A stretch of 64,000 bases of DNA, taken from assembly GCF_014109825.1 (NCBI RefSeq), contig NZ_CP059576.1, positions 791,001 through 855,000 of the forward strand, in the 5' to 3' direction. Positions 36,631 to 46,686 of this stretch are shown piece by piece. A program made the translations under genes and the position numbers. The first letter of the stretch is position 1. Every line of letters starts with the position of its first letter. Source of the DNA: Legionella sp. PC997 (GTDB lineage: Bacteria > Pseudomonadota > Gammaproteobacteria > Legionellales > Legionellaceae). The notes under the pieces were generated by a model, which saw only the letters and a program-made list of their open reading frames with translations, had not been told where the DNA came from and did not search any database.

Positions 36631-39570
36631 TTAGAGGGTTAGTTCTTGTTTTATTCCAAGTTGCTCTTCCAGTTTTGTTGCATTTTTTTGCATTTTTTCC
36701 AATGTTGCCGTTCCTAGTTGGATTGTTCTTTCAAGTTCAGTGGTCTCAACTTTTAACTGCTTGATGTCCTTTTCTATTACTGATATGTTTTGTGCTATTT
36801 CTTCGAGGGCTCCCTTCGTGTCACTTGCACCTATCCCCATTGCTGGTCGCAAAAGTGATTCCCTCACCCACTGAAGATAGTAGAAAGGATTTCTAGCAAA
36901 TTCCGTTGGAAGAGTTTGTCCTAACTTTCTTCCTGGGAGAATCGATAGTTCTTCTACAGACTTAGCTAATTGCTGGAGTTTGTCGTTTACTTTTTCTTTT
37001 ATGTCTAAGGTCTTTTTCAAATCATTTAATCGTCCTTCAGCCAACTCCAAGTTCTTCTTGTGTCTCTCAATCTCCTGGGGTAACGGTTGATATTGTTTAA
37101 ACAGACTAGAAGTTTGATAGCTTCGTATGACACTTTGAAGGCTAATAATAGCTTTTTCTTCTAATTGTGCCTGTTTTTCTCGGTTCAACATTACTGTTCT
37201 TGTTTTTGCTGCCGATTCTTTAGGATCAATAATCTCTTCTACAGTAAGAATTAGACCTTTACCTTCATATCGTTTATCAATGTATTGTTGAGCACGAGCT
37301 GAAACATCTTTATTTCGTACACAACGACCAGTTGCCTGCGGACCTGAAAGTATTCCGTTAATCACATTAATATCTGATTCAATCACCGGCGAATTTGTGT
37401 TGAGAATTTGCACGTTTAAGATATCTCTGATACTAACTCCGGTTGCAATGACCTGATCCGCTACAATATGTGTTCTTAGGCCTACTTCAATTTGAGCAAG
37501 TTGATCATCAATTGTAGATTGCTTTGTCCCCATATCAATTGCACTGGCATAACTTTCAGTTGCTTTTAAAGCTTTTAAGTCAACTGGAACAGCTTTGCTG
37601 ACAATCTCAGATATAGGTTTTGAGGCTTTGATGCTGCTAACCATTTCTTCTGCTCTATCCAAAATCAACTTGACAATGGCATCTTTTTGCTCTGCAGGCA
37701 ATTTGGAAATGGGGGCTCCCAACTTCGTCAATGCTTCATTTAATTTTATTCTGCTTTTCCCTTCACAATCTTTCAGCTTAGACAAAAACATCTCATGAAT
37801 CTCGCCATTTCTTATTTTATATTTTGCGATATGCTGATCCCAGTCTTTTATATATTCTTCCAGTTTATGAGTTCGGTCCTTTTCAGCTAGATCAGTAGGC
37901 TTTTCATTAAAGACAAGTGCAAGAGCGTAGCTGTTGATTGTTCTTTGAATATCTTTTTGCTGTTCTTTATCGATATCCTTTTTTAAATCTACTGCGCGTA
38001 CTGGAACTTCTTGTTCTATTGTCGTCTTCTCAATCCCGGCATTGAATTTTTTAGTCAATTGTAATTTTGCTTCAATTTCAGAAGTTCGTCTGAGTTCAGC
38101 AACTTTAGCTTGGAATTGTTCAATAGTGGGGCCATCTCCCTTTGCAATATTTTGATAAATTTCAGCTAATTTCTCACGAGTTGCTTTGTCATCGGAGAAA
38201 GCCATATTGCGTTGACAACGGATACGATTCAATTCCAACGCTTGCTCAATGGCCATTTCTTGAGCTTTAGAATCTCCAATATCAGTATGTTCTTTCTTGA
38301 TCTGTTCTTTTAATTCAACAGGATCCGTATAACCATTCATTCCTTCTTTGAGATAATAATCATCAAAGTAATGGAGTACAGCTTCATTAACTAAATCTTT
38401 CTCTGCGAGATAAGCTACTTCGGGTTTAATTGGACGAATTGTTCCTAATTCAATTGCAGCACCAAGACTTAAATCATCTAGAGGTTCACCCGCGAAAAGA
38501 TCATACAGCTTGGAAGTGGGTGTAGCTGTTAATGCCAGAATTGAATTGCGATCCTTTAATCCTTTCAAAATTTGAGCGTCTTCATCATTAAATGTATGAC
38601 GATGGCTTTCATCGATTAAAACCATGGAATCTTTTATTTCACCAGCAATAATTTTGAACAAAGGATGCTCAGCTTGTAAAACGATTTGATCAAAATGCTC
38701 ATCAGAAGTATCTGCAATCACAGTGGCAAAATATTCTTTGATGGCTTGGATATCAAACTCAGTCAACGGCTGATCCCAGTCAACGTCAACATTTCGTTTT
38801 AGGGTATCAAAAGTAAACACGGTAGGAGTATGCTTATTACCATTGATAACACCAGCACCAAGCATTTTTTGAGTTTCAAGTGATTGTTGATCAACCAAGG
38901 TTTTATCAGGAACAATCATAACGGTGCGTCCAACAGCTTGAGCTATACCAGCCATAACAATACTTTTACCTGAACCGGTTCCCATTACTGCAAGTCGTTG
39001 TTCTTTTCCTGCTTTCAGACTGTTGTAAAATTTAGCTAAAATTTCTGTTTGATAAGCATGTGGAATAAAAGATTTGGTTTCTACAGATAACCCTTTCTTA
39101 GTGACTGCATGAAGATCACCTTCTTTGTCATAAATTAATTTAACCGTTGCAGTCTGAGTTGGATCAAAAAATAATTTTCCTCGGCTCACTTCTGCTTTCA
39201 ATTGACTGGTGATATTAACAGTATATTCTTGTTTATCATCTTGGATCCCATCATAGGTCATATCAACAGTGTAAACAGCACCACCGATAGTAATTGCGGC
39301 TACAAGATGTAACTTACTGTCTTCTTTTTCGACCCAATGACTTTTTGACTCACCTGGTTTTCCTGCCTGTGCTAAAATCGCTTTCACGACATTACCAATT
39401 TTAGGCTCTTTCTTTGAGTTTTCTATATCAATAAGTTTTTCCGCCTGACCTACTGTAACTACTGCCCCATTAGTAACAACTTCTTTTAATAAGTGAACAG
39501 CTGCAACGGTATCGGTGTAATCTTTAAGATCTTCAATTTGTTTTTCAACAATTTTACTTTCTGCGCCCAT
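36631..39570 (-). CDS. SF2 helicase-like protein under PmrA-type promoter (candidate effector)
   Basis: 979-residue DEAD/DEAH-type protein. Walker A MGTGSGKS (196-203), DESH (320-323), motif III TAT (348-350), motif V-like GVSIRD (711-716) and motif VI QATGRCVR (745-752) define two RecA folds, separated by a large insert (about 390-700) of charged helices. Residues 785-975 are coiled coil, ending KLEEQLGIKQELTL, an E-block-type tail. No methylase, specificity or nuclease subunit is nearby, so a restriction role is unlikely. The PmrA-type box 110 nt upstream and the C-terminal tail suggest a Dot/Icm substrate. A nucleic-acid translocase acting in the host is inference. Not matched to a named effector. 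Confidence 0.8.
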   Translation of the reverse strand: MGAESKIVEKQIEDLKDYTDTVAAVHLLKEVVTNGAVVTVGQAEKLIDIENSKKEPKIGNVVKAILAQAGKPGESKSHWVEKEDSKLHLVAAITIGGAVYTVDMTYDGIQDDKQEYTVNITSQLKAEVSRGKLFFDPTQTATVKLIYDKEGDLHAVTKKGLSVETKSFIPHAYQTEILAKFYNSLKAGKEQRLAVMGTGSGKSIVMAGIAQAVGRTVMIVPDKTLVDQQSLETQKMLGAGVINGNKHTPTVFTFDTLKRNVDVDWDQPLTEFDIQAIKEYFATVIADTSDEHFDQIVLQAEHPLFKIIAGEIKDSMVLIDESHRHTFNDEDAQILKGLKDRNSILALTATPTSKLYDLFAGEPLDDLSLGAAIELGTIRPIKPEVAYLAEKDLVNEAVLHYFDDYYLKEGMNGYTDPVELKEQIKKEHTDIGDSKAQEMAIEQALELNRIRCQRNMAFSDDKATREKLAEIYQNIAKGDGPTIEQFQAKVAELRRTSEIEAKLQLTKKFNAGIEKTTIEQEVPVRAVDLKKDIDKEQQKDIQRTINSYALALVFNEKPTDLAEKDRTHKLEEYIKDWDQHIAKYKIRNGEIHEMFLSKLKDCEGKSRIKLNEALTKLGAPISKLPAEQKDAIVKLILDRAEEMVSSIKASKPISEIVSKAVPVDLKALKATESYASAIDMGTKQSTIDDQLAQIEVGLRTHIVADQVIATGVSIRDILNVQILNTNSPVIESDINVINGILSGPQATGRCVRNKDVSARAQQYIDKRYEGKGLILTVEEIIDPKESAAKTRTVMLNREKQAQLEEKAIISLQSVIRSYQTSSLFKQYQPLPQEIERHKKNLELAEGRLNDLKKTLDIKEKVNDKLQQLAKSVEELSILPGRKLGQTLPTEFARNPFYYLQWVRESLLRPAMGIGASDTKGALEEIAQNISVIEKDIKQLKVETTELERTIQLGTATLEKMQKNATKLEEQLGIKQELTL

Positions 39571-39923
39571 ATGATTCTCCCCTTAAGAATGCTTTTTAAC
39601 TTTATTTAGGTTAGGTCATTGTGAGTTTTATTAGTGGATGTAGATCACAATTTACCTAATAGAGGGGATTATACAAAAAAAATATTAAGTGACTATTAAG
39701 TGATTTCATTGAAAACAAATTAATCATTTGGAGGTATAATTAATAATACAATCGTAGTGAAGAAAAGATGGATTGTATTTTTATTATTTACTGTATTTTA
39801 AATTTCTTTTCTTTGTTAATATTTGTGGCTAGATGGCTCATTTTTTAATGATACATAATTTAGTCTTTTGTTTGAGAAAAGATAAGATGACACACTACAG
39901 GATAGTAAGGGCGAGGGCGGAAA
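39571..39923. other. 353-bp divergent AT-rich intergenic region
   Basis: Holds the PmrA-type promoter for the helicase gene. The right half, leading to the gene at 39924, has a single GTTAATATT half-site (39814-39822) but no second repeat, and no other recognisable signal. Confidence 0.5.
39668..39700 (-). promoter_or_regulatory. PmrA box plus -10 element
   Basis: On the minus strand: CTTAATAGT-CA-CTTAATATT (39700 to 39681), two 9-bp direct repeats with 2-bp spacing, matching the tandem cTTAATatT consensus of the L. pneumophila response regulator PmrA, which activates many effector genes. A perfect TATAAT (39673 to 39668) follows after 7 nt. It points at the helicase gene, whose ATG is about 98 nt beyond the -10. 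Confidence 0.8.
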
Positions 39924-40979
39924 ATGGCATATCTTAAGTTCAATCAAGGTGGGATAAAAAATAAAATTAATACTCGCCTTATTAGTTTAGGTCTAGAACC
40001 TGATGATCGAATGATGAAAACCCTTGAAGATAACCCCCAATATGTGAATCGTCTTACTACTTTATTCAATGTCTTAAAAAAATATAAAATTGTATTGGAT
40101 GACTCGCTGCATAGGGCCATAGCAAGTAATGCCGCTCAGGCAGGAGCCCTGGTTAACTTATTAGAATTTATGCACGCAGAAGAGATTGATCTCGCATTTA
40201 TATCAATAGAACGTTTATTGGCGAGTGCAAAATCTGAAACCACCCTAAAACAAGGGATGCAAATACTTAAAACTCATGATTCACTAGATTCTGAGAGTAT
40301 GAATCTGATATTCCTTTATCCGGAGCAATCTTTATTAATTGCTGATTTAATCGTCAATTTTCAAAAACATGCTTATCCGACTGATAAAATAATTAAAAAG
40401 CTTTATCAATTTTCAGTAGAGAATATAAGTACGGTGATTGAACTCCTAACGATGCTGTTAAATAAAAATCTCTATTATTTTGAATGTTTCGATATTCTTT
40501 TAAGACAACAAGAATATGTACATAAAATTTATGAAGGTGCTAAAAAACTTGCTGCGGAAGATAAACTTGCACCAAGTTATTTCGAGGTTGTCGAGAAGTT
40601 CCCTAAAAACGCCAATATTTTTGCAAATATTATTTTGTTATTAAATCATGGGTCAATAATTGATTATCAAAAAACTGAAGATGTATTAATAGCAAGCAAA
40701 TTAGGAATTGGGGAGTTTCATTTTTTGACTCATTTGCAGCAAGCAAATATGTTAGATGTGGAAAACTATAAAAAAATTTGCCAATATAATCATCCTATTT
40801 TAACCAATCCGGAAGTGATTGAACTATTTGGCAGTCTTCCCTTATTTGAAGAATTCGATAAAACTGAATTAGAAAAAATGCTGACTTTAATTACTAAAGA
40901 ACCAAGTCTAGATATTCATTTAGCTGAATTCATTGAACTGATTCAAAAACACCAGTTCAGCAACAAGCCCCATTTATAA
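39924..40979 (+). CDS. Unknown helical protein, tandem paralog 1
   Basis: 351 residues, entirely helical by appearance, leucine-rich, no signal peptide or membrane helix. It shares order and motifs with the next gene (LGLEPDDRMMKTL versus LNLEPDEGMLRLL; HPEQSL-type YPEQSLLIADLIVN; KIYEGAKKLAAE; LGIGEFHFLTHLQQANML). GAGGGCGG lies before the ATG. I recognise no domain; helical-repeat architecture is plausible. It lies in the accessory block next to the PmrA-box gene. Confidence 0.72.
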   Translation: MAYLKFNQGGIKNKINTRLISLGLEPDDRMMKTLEDNPQYVNRLTTLFNVLKKYKIVLDDSLHRAIASNAAQAGALVNLLEFMHAEEIDLAFISIERLLASAKSETTLKQGMQILKTHDSLDSESMNLIFLYPEQSLLIADLIVNFQKHAYPTDKIIKKLYQFSVENISTVIELLTMLLNKNLYYFECFDILLRQQEYVHKIYEGAKKLAAEDKLAPSYFEVVEKFPKNANIFANIILLLNHGSIIDYQKTEDVLIASKLGIGEFHFLTHLQQANMLDVENYKKICQYNHPILTNPEVIELFGSLPLFEEFDKTELEKMLTLITKEPSLDIHLAEFIELIQKHQFSNKPHL

Positions 40980-41054
40980 GCAGATGAAATTTTTTTGCTT
41001 AATACTGCTGTTATGTGATATATTTTGTCCTTAGAGAACAATTTAAGGACAGTT

Positions 41055-42191
41055 ATGGCTGATACTACCAATTGCCAAGAGCCCGGACCAGTGGGAAATA
41101 AAAGCACTCAAACAATGCTCAGAGCTCTAAATGATGCTGCAAAAGCGGAGGAGCCGGTTAACGATTTTGTTAGCCGTTTAAGAAGGTTAAATTTGGAACC
41201 TGATGAGGGAATGCTCAGACTTCTTTCAGACCATCCTAACTATGGTAATCGTCTCATTTCTTTATTCAAGATGTTTAAACAAACTAACGTTTCGATGACT
41301 GATAAGCTTTCAGACATCATTTCCAAGAATATTAGCAGTGTCGGTGGAGCGGTCAATTTGTTAGGATTGATAAAGGAATTAGAGATTGATCCTCAAACGA
41401 TTTCATTGGCCTGTTTATTTGATGCGGCGCGATTTGATTTAAATATAGCTCAAAGTGCACGAGAACTTCACCATCAAGGCCAACTTGATTCAGCTACTTT
41501 TAAATTGTTGCTTACTCACCCAGAGCAATCACTTGAAATTTCAAGATTACTCATTAATCTTCAAGAACATGCATACAATGTTGAAAGTCTTGTAGAAAGA
41601 CTTGGTGCCAGTTCGATTTCCAGCAAACATATGAGTACCATACTCGATCTACTTAATTTAATGCTTGAGAATGAGAGCTATTACTCAAATGCAGTTGATA
41701 TTTTTTTAAGACAAGAACAATATATCACTAAAATTTATGAAGGGGCTAAAAAACTTGTAGCTGAACATTATCCCTTGTGTGGCTATTTTGAGTTGGTTGA
41801 GAATAATCCACAAAATGCTAATGTTTTTGCGAAAAATATTTTGTTATTCCACAATGCATCACTCATCGAACCTGATTATGATTTATTAGGGATAAGCAAG
41901 TTAGGGGTCGGAGCATACCATTTCATGAAACATTTACAACAAGCAGATATGTTAAGGGCCGCGAACCTTCAAACAATGGGTCAGCCCAATAATATATTGA
42001 ATCAAAAAGAAGTTATTGAACATTTAAGTAGTCTTCCTTTAATCACCAACTTCGAAAGGGAAGAATTAGCTATGATGTTAGAATTAGCGAACAAAGAGGA
42101 AGTTTCCCCGAAAGAGATTCAAATCTTCAATGCACTACTAGAGGATCATCTTATTTCATCCAGTATCTGCGCACCCTCTCTATGTTACTGA
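41055..42191 (+). CDS. Unknown helical protein, tandem paralog 2
   Basis: 378 residues from the ATG at 41055, which has AAGGAC upstream; an in-frame TTG at 41025 has none. Paralog of the preceding protein over nearly its whole length with an added N-terminal segment of about 40 residues. A CTTAATACT half-site (40998-41006) followed by TATATT (41019-41024) may be a weak promoter in the 75-nt gap. Function unknown; candidate effector by neighbourhood only. Confidence 0.72.
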   Translation: MADTTNCQEPGPVGNKSTQTMLRALNDAAKAEEPVNDFVSRLRRLNLEPDEGMLRLLSDHPNYGNRLISLFKMFKQTNVSMTDKLSDIISKNISSVGGAVNLLGLIKELEIDPQTISLACLFDAARFDLNIAQSARELHHQGQLDSATFKLLLTHPEQSLEISRLLINLQEHAYNVESLVERLGASSISSKHMSTILDLLNLMLENESYYSNAVDIFLRQEQYITKIYEGAKKLVAEHYPLCGYFELVENNPQNANVFAKNILLFHNASLIEPDYDLLGISKLGVGAYHFMKHLQQADMLRAANLQTMGQPNNILNQKEVIEHLSSLPLITNFEREELAMMLELANKEEVSPKEIQIFNALLEDHLISSSICAPSLCY

Positions 42192-42301
42192 GCAAACAGC
42201 CCCGCTGTTTGCTTTCCTTTACAAATCAAATTTGAATTCAACACAGGTCAACTTACTTCCAATTTGAGGTTAATTGAAAGTCTGATGCCCCATTCAATCC
42301 T

Positions 42302-42631
42302 TTAATTTTCCTGGTATTGAAGTTTTGGAAGAGCATTCATTTGCAACTGAATTGCTTGCTGCCGTGCAGCTTCATCTTCTTTTTCTTTTATGGCAAGAGC
42401 ATCATTAATGGCATTAAGTTCAGTTTCTTGTTGGATAATTTCAGGACTGTCCAGAGATGTATCAGCATCTACTGGCACGTCTGGGTAAGCTACTTGTGGC
42501 GGATTATACCCAGGAGCGTAAGTATAATGGATTGGTTGATATGTTGTTCCAACCACATAGGCTGTTGGAGCGCAACCCGTGAGAATAAAAGCTATCCCTA
42601 AGAGACTAACGATCCAGGGTTTCTTTATCAT
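42302..42631 (-). CDS. Small lipoprotein
   Basis: 109 residues with a lipobox FILTGC (Cys20). The mature part begins with a Tyr/Pro-rich segment (YQPIHYTYAPGYNPPQVAYP), then an acidic helical tail. Probably an outer-membrane lipoprotein carried by the Lol system; role unknown. Confidence 0.75.
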   Translation of the reverse strand: MIKKPWIVSLLGIAFILTGCAPTAYVVGTTYQPIHYTYAPGYNPPQVAYPDVPVDADTSLDSPEIIQQETELNAINDALAIKEKEDEAARQQAIQLQMNALPKLQYQEN

Positions 42632-42802
42632 AAGACATTGCCTTTAAAGCCTATTGGATTAGCTTCTTTGCTTAATATTGTATAATTATAGATCAAAATG
42701 TTGAATAATAGTTCCGTTTCGGGGGCGAACGACACGTGATTTGAGATACTGAGCATCTGTTAGTTCTCCCGGTTCCTGTTTTATGGAGCCGGGCGTGGAC
42801 AG

Positions 42803-44590
42803 TTATAAGGGTTCTAGGAAATTCTCAAGATTAGGTTTTTGGCCCAAGCGATACTGATAAACAATATAGAACGCCATGATATTCTTTAAATAATTTCGCG
42901 TTTCTTGCCAAGGTAAGGTCTCTATCCAAACATCAATCTCTTTAGGAGGATGGGTTTTTAACCAATAAACAACTTGTTTTGGTCCTGCATTATAGGCTGC
43001 AGCCATGAGGATGGGGTGATTACCGAATCGCTTTGCAAGCTGTTTTAAATAAGCTACACCAATATTGATATTCTTTTGAGATAGAAACAACTGCTTTTGA
43101 TCATTATAAGGAATCTTGTCAGCTTTTGAGACCACTCTCGCCGTATAAGGCATGACTTGCATTAGACCTCGAGCACCTACCGAAGAAGTTGCATCATCCC
43201 TAAAACCACTTTCCTGCCGAATAATTGCGTAAATAAATTCCGGTGCAACCGCATATTTTTTAGAATAAAGCGAAACGCTGTTTTTATAAGCCAACGGAAA
43301 CCTTAACGAAAGTTGGTTATTTAAGGTTTCGTTATTGCTCAAATAGACCGATTTACCATGCCATTCGAGTTTTTGATCGATCCAGTAGACCAAGGCACTC
43401 GCCTCATCTTTAGGTAATTCACTAATGAAATCATTGAGCAAACGTGATGCTTGAAGCGTTTGCTTGCTGGTATAGAGCATTTCGATTTGATCTATAAAGG
43501 CCTGATAGGGTTTCAAAACCTCCAAGTTTGTGGTCGGAGTTTCATTGGTAAAACTAGGTTTCTTATTAAGATGAAGACTGGCTAGAAAACCATAATACTG
43601 TCTGTTTTTGGCTAAAGGCTCATAGAGAGTTCGCGCCTCTACTTTTTTTCCTTGTTCTTCTAAGGAGCGTGCTAACCAGTACTGCCAACAGGGTTCACTT
43701 TTCCGTTTGGAATCATTAATTAATTCAGCGACTTGAGGCCAGTTTTTTCGTTTTAAAGCAAAACGTATTTGCCAATCCAATAATACATCATTGTAGTATT
43801 CTGGTTTCACTTTGGTAAACCATTGCAAGGCATCTTCATGATTTCTCATGGCCTTATAAAGTGCAATATGGGCTAAAAATGCTTGGTTCTGCGCAGAACT
43901 TAGCATTTTTTGAGTTTTACTTTGTTGCCATAATTTAAGCGCTTTATTCATATTAATTGAAACCATACGCTTAAGGCCATAAAGATAGATGCTGCTATTT
44001 AATCCACCTGGAGGTAACTTAATAATGTTCTCTGGATTTTGATAAACGGCATTTAAATTATTTAACTCAGCTAAATGAGGTGTTTTATATTGTTTTAATA
44101 GATATCGTGCTAATTGAATATTGCGTTGATCTAAAGCCAAATCAATTCGTTGGGTAATTAAATTTTGATCAAAGTTATTATCTTTAAGAAGAATATCAAA
44201 CAAACTGTTGCAAGAAGGGGGTCTTGAATCACCGCTCAGCCATAAAGGGATAGATTCTTTCAGGGCTTCTTGTTCTTTACCCGTATTGTATTTTGCAATT
44301 TGTTCATAACAAACAAGATTCAAATCATTAGAGGGTTGATAATATTGGCTAAAGTGGATCCAATCTCTATTCTTAGCCAATTCATACAGCCACTTTTCAC
44401 GCAATTTTGTGGATAAAGGAGTTGTACCACTAATAAAATCCAAAAAGGTTGCGCTGGGTGTGGCTGTGCTTGGAAGATTTTGGGTGAAGGATAAATAGGT
44501 ATTGAAACGTTGCATATAGGCTTCCCCTGAGAGGGCAAGGCAAACCTGAGAGCTAAAAAATCCACATAGGAGTAAAATAATTTTTTTCAT
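42803..44590 (-). CDS. slt: Soluble lytic murein transglycosylase
   Basis: 595-residue periplasmic enzyme cleaving glycan strands to 1,6-anhydro-muropeptides. Signal peptide 1-19; a long superhelical U/L domain; C-terminal SLT domain with catalytic glutamate in IIRQESGFR followed by GARGLMQVMPYTA and AAYNAGP. 8 nt from rpe, so possibly an operon. Confidence 0.94.
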   Translation of the reverse strand: MKKIILLLCGFFSSQVCLALSGEAYMQRFNTYLSFTQNLPSTATPSATFLDFISGTTPLSTKLREKWLYELAKNRDWIHFSQYYQPSNDLNLVCYEQIAKYNTGKEQEALKESIPLWLSGDSRPPSCNSLFDILLKDNNFDQNLITQRIDLALDQRNIQLARYLLKQYKTPHLAELNNLNAVYQNPENIIKLPPGGLNSSIYLYGLKRMVSINMNKALKLWQQSKTQKMLSSAQNQAFLAHIALYKAMRNHEDALQWFTKVKPEYYNDVLLDWQIRFALKRKNWPQVAELINDSKRKSEPCWQYWLARSLEEQGKKVEARTLYEPLAKNRQYYGFLASLHLNKKPSFTNETPTTNLEVLKPYQAFIDQIEMLYTSKQTLQASRLLNDFISELPKDEASALVYWIDQKLEWHGKSVYLSNNETLNNQLSLRFPLAYKNSVSLYSKKYAVAPEFIYAIIRQESGFRDDATSSVGARGLMQVMPYTARVVSKADKIPYNDQKQLFLSQKNINIGVAYLKQLAKRFGNHPILMAAAYNAGPKQVVYWLKTHPPKEIDVWIETLPWQETRNYLKNIMAFYIVYQYRLGQKPNLENFLEPL

Positions 44591-44597
44591 AACTGTC

Positions 44598-45263
44598 TTA
44601 ATTAATTTCTTGAATATTTGCTAATTGTTTTCGCATGGCATCAATTGTTTCTTTATAATTTTTGCTCTTGAAAACTGCAGCACCGGCTACAAATTGGTTT
44701 GCACCCGCGCGCGCCAAAGTAGCAATATTATCAATGTTTACTCCCCCATCGACACACAGATCAAGTTGAGGATAGAGTTTCCGGATTTGTGGGATTTTAT
44801 CAATAATTTCAGTTATCATTTTTTGTCCCCCAAAGCCTGGATTTACGGTCATGATCAGGACAAAGTCTAATTTATAGGCACACCAGGTCAAGATTTCAAT
44901 GGGTGTAGCTGGATTTAATACAAGACCTGCTTCACATCCTAAATCTTTTATAAGGTTCAAACTGCGATCAAGGTGTATGGTGGCATCTGGATGAATACTA
45001 ATTCTTTTTGCGCCTGCATTTGCAAACGATTCAATGAGAGCATCAACAGGTTCAACCATCAGATGAACATCAATGGGGAGTTGCGGAAAACGCTTGCGAA
45101 ACGCCTCACAGAAGGCAGGTCCAAATGTTAGATTGGGTACATAATGATTATCCATGACATCAAAATGAATAAAATCTGCTCCCGCATTCATTACAGATTC
45201 TACTTCATTGCCCAAACACATGAGATCCGCAGATAAAATCGAGGGTAAGATATGATAAGTCAT
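44598..45263 (-). CDS. rpe: Ribulose-phosphate 3-epimerase
   Basis: TIM-barrel epimerase of the pentose-phosphate pathway; 221 residues. The metal and catalytic motifs HFDVMDNHYVPNLTFGP, DVHLMV, MTVNPGFGGQ and VDGGVN are intact. It heads the rpe-slt pair. Confidence 0.96.
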   Translation of the reverse strand: MTYHILPSILSADLMCLGNEVESVMNAGADFIHFDVMDNHYVPNLTFGPAFCEAFRKRFPQLPIDVHLMVEPVDALIESFANAGAKRISIHPDATIHLDRSLNLIKDLGCEAGLVLNPATPIEILTWCAYKLDFVLIMTVNPGFGGQKMITEIIDKIPQIRKLYPQLDLCVDGGVNIDNIATLARAGANQFVAGAAVFKSKNYKETIDAMRKQLANIQEIN

Positions 45264-45519
45264 AGGAGTAGTTTTTTTAATTTGGGTAAGTATTATATCA
45301 TATGCTGTCTTAAGAAAACATTCTACGATGTTGTATCAAGAGGGTTGGATTTTATTGTCTTTAGTGAATTAAACAACCCGATGCAAGGCTCGTTGCAGCT
45401 TGAAAATTTGGTCAAAATATGAGACAATATGTTTCTATTTCTGCTCTTGTAATTTTTGAAAATTATCTCAGATAATGCAAGATTACAGAGACCTAATCAT
45501 GCTTTTTAGGGAGGATAAT

Positions 45520-45786
45520 ATGAATCAAAACTGGCCTACCAGAGACAGAGATTTACAAGCAGCCCGTGTGATTATGGAGGAATATGCGAGTGAACGTGAA
45601 AGTGACTCATTAGGTCTTTTTGAAATTGTGGTCGATCAAACGGAAAAAAAAATGAGTTTCCGTTTATCCGCCTGGGTCGTTACTTTAGCAAAGCATTTTA
45701 ATTCAATGTATGGACTAAGTCAGGGCGATTTTGTAACGCGACAAGTGATTACACGTTGTCTTACTCAAGGACAAACGTTACATTAA
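45520..45786 (+). CDS. Small conserved-looking protein of unknown function
   Basis: 88 residues from the ATG at 45520, chosen because AGGGAGG lies 6 nt upstream; an earlier in-frame ATG at 45475 lacks one. Acidic, no membrane segment; contains FEIVVDQTEKKMSFRLSAWV and a helical C-terminus. No family recognised. Its good translation signal supports a real gene. Confidence 0.65.
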   Translation: MNQNWPTRDRDLQAARVIMEEYASERESDSLGLFEIVVDQTEKKMSFRLSAWVVTLAKHFNSMYGLSQGDFVTRQVITRCLTQGQTLH

Positions 45787-45883
45787 TAATATTTTCCAAC
45801 AAGGCCTGGAAAAAGAGCACAGGATCTAATCCAGGCTTTCATAAGAACTAAACCTCTCAGATTATACCCATTCTCCGGTGCAC

Positions 45884-46621
45884 TTAAAATTCAAAAAGGT
45901 ATTTATCATAATTTAATTTAAAGTCCTTAGAATTTTGAAATTGGACGAGGGCTTGATTTATTTGGGTTAATAAATCTGGATCAGCAGGATTGATGGCTAT
46001 TCCATAGCCATGACCGTACATGTAGGGTGGGCCTATTAATTTAAATGAATCTGCAGAATTCGATGCCCAATAAACAGCCGTTGCATTATCCAGCAAAATA
46101 ATATCTACATCGCCCCTGCCTAATGCTGATAATTGGTCTTCAATGCCAGGATATTCCTTAATATTGGGATTTTTAACCCCCATCTCTAAAAGTTGGTCTA
46201 AAAATACGGTCCCCGATTCGAGCCCTATGGTTTTAGTATTTAACAAATCGAGATTAAAAGGTTCTTTGGAAATAGACTTTCTTTCTAAAAATCGCGAATA
46301 ACTGAGTAAATAAGGTAAACTGAAATTGACTATTTTAGCGCGATCCTGAGTAATCGTTATCGAACTGACTGCGACATCTAATTTTTTGCTGGCAACTGCA
46401 TCGATTAATTGAGCAAAACGCATCACATGAAAGGCACATTTCCGGTTCATGATTTGGCATAGACTATTCATCATATCAACGTCGAAACCATAGGCTTCAT
46501 TATGAGATCCTTGCATCACAAATGGGGGATCAAAGCTCTCAATACCTACATTTAAAGGTTCACCCAGAGCAAAGAGCGAGGAAGTAGAACAAATAAATGC
46601 AATCAGTATTAATCGAATCAT
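45884..46621 (-). CDS. artJ: Polar amino-acid ABC-transporter binding protein
   Basis: 245-residue periplasmic binding protein of family 3 with signal peptide (1-18). Carries the typical NVGIESFDPPF, GFDVDMMNSLC and LDVAVSSITIT segments; ArtJ/arginine-type binding is the closest impression. No permease or ATPase neighbours. Confidence 0.82.
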   Translation of the reverse strand: MIRLILIAFICSTSSLFALGEPLNVGIESFDPPFVMQGSHNEAYGFDVDMMNSLCQIMNRKCAFHVMRFAQLIDAVASKKLDVAVSSITITQDRAKIVNFSLPYLLSYSRFLERKSISKEPFNLDLLNTKTIGLESGTVFLDQLLEMGVKNPNIKEYPGIEDQLSALGRGDVDIILLDNATAVYWASNSADSFKLIGPPYMYGHGYGIAINPADPDLLTQINQALVQFQNSKDFKLNYDKYLFEF

Positions 46622-46686
46622 TTTGAATCTATGAATTGTTATTGATTTTTATAGGTTATATTATAACGAGAGTATTAATTTTGGGA

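Noticed and set aside
36631..39570. Helicase gene as a type III or type I restriction subunit
   Set aside because: No methylase or specificity gene nearby, no nuclease motif seen, and an effector-type promoter precedes it.
39814..39822. GTTAATATT upstream of the first tandem paralog
   Set aside because: No second repeat at the required 2-bp spacing, so not called as a PmrA box.
42671..42686. CTTAATATT followed by TATAAT on the plus strand (PmrA-like half-site)
   Set aside because: Only one half-site, and it points into the antisense of the slt gene with no plus-strand gene downstream for almost 3 kb.
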